Below, piece after piece: positions 50,857 through 55,921 of a DNA stretch of 55,921 bases. Numbering within the stretch: the first letter of the stretch is position 1; every line of letters starts with the position of its first letter. Location of the stretch: NCBI GenBank assembly GCA_964596685.1, contig CAZQVA010000014.1:1-55921 (forward strand). The letters are read 5' to 3'. Source of the stretch: CAZQVA01 sp964596685. GTDB taxonomy: Bacteria > Chlamydiota > Chlamydiia > Chlamydiales > VFKH01. Position numbers and translations under genes: made by a program. The notes beneath the pieces are model-generated. The model was given only the letters and a program-made list of their open reading frames with translations, searched no databases and was not told the DNA's origin.

Positions 50857-51297
50857 CTACTGTCGAATAATCACGGTAGGATGCGAGATATGTTTTTCAG
50901 CAAATGAGGGTTTTGGCTCAGGATAACGCTTAATTGAAAAGCCTGCTTGCTTAAGGACCTTTTCTTGTGTAGGGTCACAGACGAATTGGAAAGACTCCCA
51001 TTCGCCTCCCGCTAACACCTTATCCAAGCTAAAGAGCATCGCCCCTAAAATACCTTCATTCATATGTTCTGGATCTACGCCGCACTCAACAATCGATAGT
51101 TTTAACGGGTCCCATGGGAACAATGCCATTGAAGCAATGATTTTCCCTTGATAAAGTGTCGCTACGTAGACAAACTCTTTTTCTGTTTCATTGGGCCACT
51201 CAACATGTATATACTGCTTCCTCCACGCCATGAGTGCGAGGAATTCTTTAGAGTGGCGAAAAATCGTTTTGATTTGTAGCTCATGAGAGTTTAACAT
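50857..51297 (-). CDS. Small protein, possible GNAT acetyltransferase fold
   Basis: 146 residues from ATG 51297. The middle reads YVATLYQGKIIASMALFPWD and LSIVECGVDPEHMNEGILGAMLFSLDKVL, then VLKQAGFSIKRYP, a succession like GNAT beta4-alpha3 and the C-terminal strand, but the acetyl-CoA loop RxxGxG/A is not clear. So the fold call is weak. Divergent from the M16 protease gene. Confidence 0.5.
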   Translation of the reverse strand: MLNSHELQIKTIFRHSKEFLALMAWRKQYIHVEWPNETEKEFVYVATLYQGKIIASMALFPWDPLKLSIVECGVDPEHMNEGILGAMLFSLDKVLAGGEWESFQFVCDPTQEKVLKQAGFSIKRYPEPKPSFAEKHISHPTVIIRQ

Positions 51298-51332
51298 GAT
51301 CACCAACTTATCAAACTAGGAAATTGGTCGCA

Positions 51333-54170
51333 ATGTCATCCTTCAAAATCCTCCGTCAAACGCACATTCAAGAATTATCCTCTGTTCTTTCTGAATTCGT
51401 TCATGAACCATCTGGAGCGCGCATTTTTCATCTTTTTAACGATGACCCTGAAAATCTTTTTTGTATTGGCTTGCGCACGGATCCCTACTCTTCAAATGGA
51501 ATCGCTCACATTTTGGAGCACGTTGTTCTTTGTGGATCGAAAAAGTTCCCCGTCAAGGACCCTTTTTTTAGTATGATTCGTCGAAGCATGCAAACTTTTA
51601 TGAATGCAATGACAGGGCATGATTTTACTTGCTACCCCGCTGCTTCAATATTGGAAAAAGATTTTTATAACCTTCTAGAAGTCTATCTTGATGCTGTTTT
51701 TTCACCCGAAATCAAAGAAATGAGCTTTTTACAAGAGGGCTGGAGATTAGAATTAAGTGATGAAAAAGATCTTTCAAGCCCCTTGCAATATAAAGGTATC
51801 GTTTTTAATGAGATGAAAGGTGCGATGCAAAATCCATTTTCCCGTCTCTGGCAAGTGATGATGGAGCATCTAATGCCAGAAACCATCTACGCTCATAATT
51901 CAGGTGGAGATCCCCTTGTCATCCCTACTTTGACATGGGAAGAACTCAAAGACTTTCACAAAAAATTCTATCATCCCAGTCGCGCGCTATTCTATTTCTA
52001 TGGCAATATTCCATTTGAAAAGCACTGCGCCTATCTAGAAAAACATCTTTTAAAAAATATTTCCCAAGAACCTGCACTCCCTGCTCTAAAAAAACAAACA
52101 CGTTTTACAATTCCTGTTTTTGCAAAAGGGTATTACCCCTTTAACGAGCAAGAAAGTGAACATGCATTCGCAGTGGAGGGTTTTTTAACAGCTGGGATTG
52201 CAGACCAAGAAACGCTCACAGCTCTACAACTTTCCTTGGTACTACTTCTAAACCACGATGCAAGCCCTCTAAAAGCCGCATTAATTGCTAGTGGATTATG
52301 TAAAGATGTTATGTACGTCCTTGACCATCAGATGCATGAGGCCCCTCTTCTTATCATCTGCAGCGGAGTTGATGCAGCTAATATCAGCACACTACGCGCC
52401 CTCTTTTATACCCAGCTACAGGAAATCATTGCAAAAGGGTTTTGCACAGCAGGCATTGAAGCTGCCCTTCATCAAATGGAGCTGACGAGGTGCGAAGTCA
52501 CTCCACATTATGGTTTAGAACTTTTTTGGCGCTCAGGTCTTTTACAATTACACGGCGCGGACCCCATCAGCGGTCTTATCATACATTCGCTCTTTGCTAA
52601 GGTGCGCGAATCCCTCAAAGATCCCCTTTTCCTTCCCAATCTTATCGAAAAATGGATTTTGAAGAACACACACCGCGTTAGTTTAGATCTTTTACCCAGT
52701 GCTACCCTCCATGCCGAAGAGGAGTCAAAACAAGACGAGCAACTCAAAGCAATCCATCTAAACGAACAAGAGCGCTCACAATTAAAAGAAAAGAGCTTGC
52801 TTCTTGAACAATTTCAACACGCAAAGAGTGATCCAAGTTGTTTACCTCAAATTCATCTCAATGAACTTCCAAAAGAAGCACCTGATATCCCCCTAACGGT
52901 TGATGCATTGGAAAAGGGCGGCTTGTTCAGCCATGAGGTTTTTACAAATGGCCTCACTTACATAGAACTTAAATTTAATCTTCCTCCACTGCAGCAGCGT
53001 GAAATCCTTTTATGCGGCCTACTTACCACTATCCTTCCACAATTGGGCACGAAACAAAGGGGCTGGAAAGAACAATTAGAACTCTTGGAATGTACAACTG
53101 GTGGAATTTTCGCCGCGTGCAAAGTCTTTGGACATATCGATGCCTCCCATGAGATTACTCCTCTCATCACACTTTACGGCAAAGCACTCGATAGAAATGC
53201 CCCCTTGTTGGCGGAACGCATGTATGAATACGTTCAGGAGGCTGATTTTAGCGACACGGAAAGGATCTGGCAACTCTTAAAAAAACATGTCAGCAAACTA
53301 GAACAAACTCTTGCCAATCAGGCCTCTCATTATTCAAAAAGTGCTTCTCTAGCAAATCTGCACCTGACACATTGGTTAAATGAGCAATTAGGTGGCTATA
53401 GCCATATGTGCTTTGCTCAATCACTACTGGCAGCAAACGAGCAACAATCCTTTGCTAAAGAGCTACAGGCTCTACACGCTAAATTATTTTATGAGCAAAG
53501 TCACCGTATTCTCTTCAGCGCATCAAAAGAAAGATCCACTTCTCTGCTCCCCCATTTGACAAAGTATCTGATAGAGAAACCCTTACCTTCTTTTGCTCCC
53601 CCTAAAGAACAAGTGTCTTGCAAAACATTTGTCCCCGTTCCAGCAACGGTAGCATTTAATAGCTTATCAATTCAGGTTCCTTTCCTTTCCGTCCCATTAG
53701 AAGTGGCTGCACGGCTCATGCATCTTGTTGTACTGCACCCGAAAATTCGCGAGCAGCAAGGCGCCTATGGATCACGTGCCGACTACCACTCTCTTTTAGG
53801 AACGTTGACTCTCTCTTCCTACCGTGACCCTCAAATAGAGATGACCTTTAAAATTTTTGAAGAAGCTCTACACACGATCAGTAATGGAGATTTTACAGAG
53901 GAAGAACTACAAGAAGCGAAATTATTAGAATTTCAAAGACTAGATGCTCCTTCAGCTCCTAATGGTTTGGCGCAAAAGGCCTTTAATAGATATATCAGTG
54001 GAGCTGACTTAGCATGGCGACAATTGAAACGCAATGAACTCTTTGCAACTACTAAAGATGAAATTTGTGAAGTGGTCAAACAAGTATTGACGCGTCTTAA
54101 GACAGCCCAAAAAGCGAGTTTTGCTGGAGAACCTCAGCTCATCAGCTCTAAACTCAACGTGAACCCTTAA
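51333..54170 (+). CDS. M16C metalloprotease (PreP/insulinase type)
   Basis: 945 residues from ATG 51333. Inverted zinc motif HILEH (59-63) with the distal Glu160 in FNEMKGAM; FSMIRRSMQTFMNAMTGHDFTCYP is the M16C hallmark after the site. Two homologous halves of about 470 residues, the second without the metal motif, forming the closed-clam chamber that degrades peptides up to about 60 residues. Cytosolic, no signal peptide seen. Likely a peptide scavenger supplying amino acids. Its stop overlaps converging hemH by 4 bp. Confidence 0.9.
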   Translation: MSSFKILRQTHIQELSSVLSEFVHEPSGARIFHLFNDDPENLFCIGLRTDPYSSNGIAHILEHVVLCGSKKFPVKDPFFSMIRRSMQTFMNAMTGHDFTCYPAASILEKDFYNLLEVYLDAVFSPEIKEMSFLQEGWRLELSDEKDLSSPLQYKGIVFNEMKGAMQNPFSRLWQVMMEHLMPETIYAHNSGGDPLVIPTLTWEELKDFHKKFYHPSRALFYFYGNIPFEKHCAYLEKHLLKNISQEPALPALKKQTRFTIPVFAKGYYPFNEQESEHAFAVEGFLTAGIADQETLTALQLSLVLLLNHDASPLKAALIASGLCKDVMYVLDHQMHEAPLLIICSGVDAANISTLRALFYTQLQEIIAKGFCTAGIEAALHQMELTRCEVTPHYGLELFWRSGLLQLHGADPISGLIIHSLFAKVRESLKDPLFLPNLIEKWILKNTHRVSLDLLPSATLHAEEESKQDEQLKAIHLNEQERSQLKEKSLLLEQFQHAKSDPSCLPQIHLNELPKEAPDIPLTVDALEKGGLFSHEVFTNGLTYIELKFNLPPLQQREILLCGLLTTILPQLGTKQRGWKEQLELLECTTGGIFAACKVFGHIDASHEITPLITLYGKALDRNAPLLAERMYEYVQEADFSDTERIWQLLKKHVSKLEQTLANQASHYSKSASLANLHLTHWLNEQLGGYSHMCFAQSLLAANEQQSFAKELQALHAKLFYEQSHRILFSASKERSTSLLPHLTKYLIEKPLPSFAPPKEQVSCKTFVPVPATVAFNSLSIQVPFLSVPLEVAARLMHLVVLHPKIREQQGAYGSRADYHSLLGTLTLSSYRDPQIEMTFKIFEEALHTISNGDFTEEELQEAKLLEFQRLDAPSAPNGLAQKAFNRYISGADLAWRQLKRNELFATTKDEICEVVKQVLTRLKTAQKASFAGEPQLISSKLNVNP

Positions 54171-55189
54171 GTTGGGTTACTCTCTTGAGCCATTTGAGCA
54201 AGCGCCTTGATCCACAACGGATGATCATTCAATGAGGGAACAAGGCGCAGGGATTCCCCTCCCATTTTTTTAAAGAGACGCGCATACTCATGCGCAATTT
54301 CATCTAATGTCTCAACACAATCAGCAACAAATGAAGCAGCGACAACAACAACCCGCCGCTTGCCTTGCTGAATTAATCTTTCTAATTCATCCTGCAAATA
54401 AGGTTCTGTCCAACGACTTTTACCGAGGCGCGATTGAAAGGCAATACTAAAAGACACTTCTTTATCTAAATGTGCCATAATCGCACGTGCTGTCGCCTCA
54501 CATTGAGCTTTATAACACAAACGATTCTTGTCATTGAGCTGCTCACAACATCCTTTTTTTAGACAACATTGAAAACGATCTGCAGAGCGGATAGCGCTAA
54601 TAGGTAATCCGTGGAAACTGAGGAGAAGATGTTCAGTCAGTGGATTAAAAGATTCGTTAATCCTCTCAACATATGCCTGAATCATTAAAGGGTGCGTTGG
54701 ATAAGAGGATACGACACGGACAGCGGGAAATGTAATCGACTTGGAAATATCTTTGAAACACTTCTCAATGATTGAACCACTCGTTGCAGATGCGTAGTGC
54801 GAAAAAAGAGGGATAATCACCAGCTCTTTTAGGGGGTGATTGTAAAAATGTTCAAGTGCAGCGTTAATTGAGGGTGTTTGATAACGCATAGCCCCCATCA
54901 CAAGATATTCTGAAGGCAATGCTTCCTGTAGCAAACGGCAACTCTCTTGTAACCAATATGACAAGGGTGATCCCGTCATCTGCCAAATGCGTTGATAATT
55001 TTCAGTAGAGGTTTTTAATTTTTGGGGAATAATTCTGCTTCTTACGAGGAGGTGCCTTGCAAATGTGGGAAGTGGAATGACGCGAGGATCCGTAAGAAAT
55101 TCCGTTAAATAGCGCTTTACAGCGCCTCGCGTAGGAGCCTGCGGCGTGCCTAAATTCACTAAAAGTACGCCGACCGTTTTTTTATCCAT
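54167..55189 (-). CDS. hemH: Ferrochelatase
   Basis: 340 residues. Inserts ferrous iron into the porphyrin in haem synthesis. VGVLLVNLGTPQAPT (6-20), RYLTEFLTDPRVI, the metal-site His of LLSFHGLP and the Glu-containing DCVETLDEI are visible. A four-Cys stretch (CCLKKGCCEQLNDKNRLC) may hold a [2Fe-2S] cluster as in some bacterial ferrochelatases. Lies 5 bp after dsbB; membrane association is usual. Confidence 0.93.
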   Translation of the reverse strand: MDKKTVGVLLVNLGTPQAPTRGAVKRYLTEFLTDPRVIPLPTFARHLLVRSRIIPQKLKTSTENYQRIWQMTGSPLSYWLQESCRLLQEALPSEYLVMGAMRYQTPSINAALEHFYNHPLKELVIIPLFSHYASATSGSIIEKCFKDISKSITFPAVRVVSSYPTHPLMIQAYVERINESFNPLTEHLLLSFHGLPISAIRSADRFQCCLKKGCCEQLNDKNRLCYKAQCEATARAIMAHLDKEVSFSIAFQSRLGKSRWTEPYLQDELERLIQQGKRRVVVVAASFVADCVETLDEIAHEYARLFKKMGGESLRLVPSLNDHPLWIKALAQMAQESNPT

Positions 55190-55194
55190 TTCTC

Positions 55195-55704
55195 CTAATC
55201 ACCTACGCAAGGACCCCATCCGCAAATTGAAAATGTGCTAAAAATGTTTCCTGCTGCAATAGCGAGGATCAAAATCACCGCAAAAAGGCAGAACCAATTC
55301 AGTGGCACCTTTTCAGATGAGGGCGCTTGATCCTTACGAAACATCAACAAGAAGGCAATGTACGCCACAGAGCACACAAAGACAATAAAGGACCACGTAT
55401 ATAAGCTCAACCCCAAAACTGGCATACCAAAGGTGGGAAATGCAGGACAAACGTGCAAAGAAATCTGCCTCAAAGCAACAAATCCTCCGGTAAGTGCGGC
55501 TACAAGAGATATTCCATAATGAAATGACTGCGGTGAAAAAATAATATTTAAGACACAACCAAAAGCAACACCGATCATCCCTAAACGCTGTAACAGGCAT
55601 AAAGGACAGGGTACTTCGTGTTCAAGAAATTGCACACCAAACGCTGAAAGCAACACGCCGCTGATAATTAAAATTAAGAGAGCGTTTAAATTCTTTTCCA
55701 TCAT
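55195..55704 (-). CDS. dsbB: DsbB-like disulfide oxidoreductase
   Basis: 169 residues, four to five membrane helices. The N-terminal pair is in EVPCPLCLLQRLGM (CPLC), the second redox Cys region is HVCPAFPTFGMPVLGLSLYTWSF, as in BdbC/DsbB proteins. An extra C-terminal segment after the last helix ends FSICGWGPCVGD, with two further cysteines, which would face the periplasm. Reoxidises DsbA-type enzymes using quinone, so it would drive disulfides in Cys-rich envelope proteins like those at 39-40.8 kb. ATG overlaps the stop of the small upstream ORF. Confidence 0.88.
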   Translation of the reverse strand: MMEKNLNALLILIISGVLLSAFGVQFLEHEVPCPLCLLQRLGMIGVAFGCVLNIIFSPQSFHYGISLVAALTGGFVALRQISLHVCPAFPTFGMPVLGLSLYTWSFIVFVCSVAYIAFLLMFRKDQAPSSEKVPLNWFCLFAVILILAIAAGNIFSTFSICGWGPCVGD

Positions 55705-55856
55705 AATCTCACCTTCAGCATATCAGTGGCATGATGCCACATCATTAACCAAGATCCTAAAAGAGAGATAACGATCCAAAATATTGCCCAGGAACGTTTT
55801 CTAAATAGTGCAGCTACGAGCCCTAAAGTATAGCCCAGAAATAGTAAAGCCATCAT
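55701..55856 (-). CDS. Small membrane protein, 51 residues
   Basis: Read directly: begins MMALLFLGYTLGLVAALFRK and ends MWHHATDMLKVRL; two short hydrophobic helices with an RKR turn between. AGGAG lies 6 nt before the ATG at 55856. Its TGA overlaps the dsbB start, so the two are translationally coupled, which supports a real gene working with DsbB. Function unknown. Confidence 0.6.
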   Translation of the reverse strand: MMALLFLGYTLGLVAALFRKRSWAIFWIVISLLGSWLMMWHHATDMLKVRL

Positions 55857-55872
55857 TGCCAACTCCTAAAAT

Positions 55873-55921
55873 AGACTTCTTTCGAAATTATCTTTGATGG
55901 AAAAATTTACGGTTTTTACGC
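55873..55921. repeat. Long-arm repeat, partial at window end
   Basis: Starts agacttctttcgaaattatc and runs to the window edge; matches the right arm of the repeat at 21822-21909 (in reverse complement) over about 49 bp, with about seven differences by eye. The remainder lies outside the window. Confidence 0.6.

Noticed and set aside
50857..51297. Firm call as a GNAT acetyltransferase
   Set aside because: The acetyl-CoA binding loop is not evident, so only a possible fold was reported.

Overview
The window reads as chromosomal DNA of a member of the Chlamydiales/Chlamydiota, probably a chlamydia-related (environmental) lineage rather than a Chlamydia species. The case rests on two tandem EUO-type regulators, which belong to a family I know only from chlamydiae; on gene orders shared with Chlamydia (UPF0158-dapF-clpP-glyA, rpsA-nusA-infB-rbfA-truB, tpiA next to xseA-xseB, rpsO-pnp, rsmH near a dnaA2-type gene); and on short signal-peptide beta-barrel proteins rich in cysteine. 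No ribosomal RNA is present, so family or genus cannot be assigned by reading.

Layout. 1-1158: 3' part of an unknown gene. 1164-1467: MITE-like element with a 9-bp target duplication. 1.5-12.2 kb (minus strand): UPF0158, dapF, then two genes absent from the equivalent Chlamydia locus as I recall it (a DHA2-type MFS exporter and a 1429-residue helical protein), then clpP, glyA, truB, rbfA. 12.2-18.1 kb: infB, nusA, rpsA. 18.3-23.9 kb: metG, a methyltransferase, small lineage genes, a repeat-packed intergenic region and an EEP-like protein. 23.2-28.9 kb: HAD phosphatase, RsuA-type pseudouridine synthase, NUDIX, truA, FtsL-like, TPR protein, alpha/beta hydrolase, small conserved protein, rsmH. 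28.9-30.9 kb: dnaA and a six-helix membrane protein. 31.0-31.9 kb: two tandem euo genes with a near-consensus promoter. 32.1-33.9 kb: a NifS-like protein lacking its PLP lysine, and an NFU protein with a degenerate IscU-like half. 33.8-37.0 kb: birA, pnp, rpsO. 37.2-40.8 kb: an orphan gene and three small outer-membrane barrel genes, two of them nearly identical at DNA level. 40.85 kb: tRNA-Arg(UCG). 41-55.9 kb: recO, phospholipase-D-like protein, esterase, def, secG, tpiA, an outer-membrane protein, xseAB, DUF502 protein, glgX, an M16 metalloprotease, hemH, dsbB and a small membrane ORF.

Most genes are housekeeping: translation initiation and RNA modification (rpsA, nusA, infB, rbfA, truB, truA, rsmH, metG, def), RNA decay (rpsO-pnp), repair (recO, xseAB), replication initiation (dnaA), lysine/peptidoglycan precursor (dapF), haem, glycogen and glycolysis. 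The unusual material is regulatory or envelope-related: the euo pair, the barrel cluster with Cys-rich N termini alongside a DsbB-type oxidoreductase, and an apparently inactivated NifS partner. Four families of short dispersed inverted repeats occupy the intergenic spaces, often exactly at stop codons or next to ribosome-binding sites; they are the strongest structure that ordinary gene annotation does not explain.
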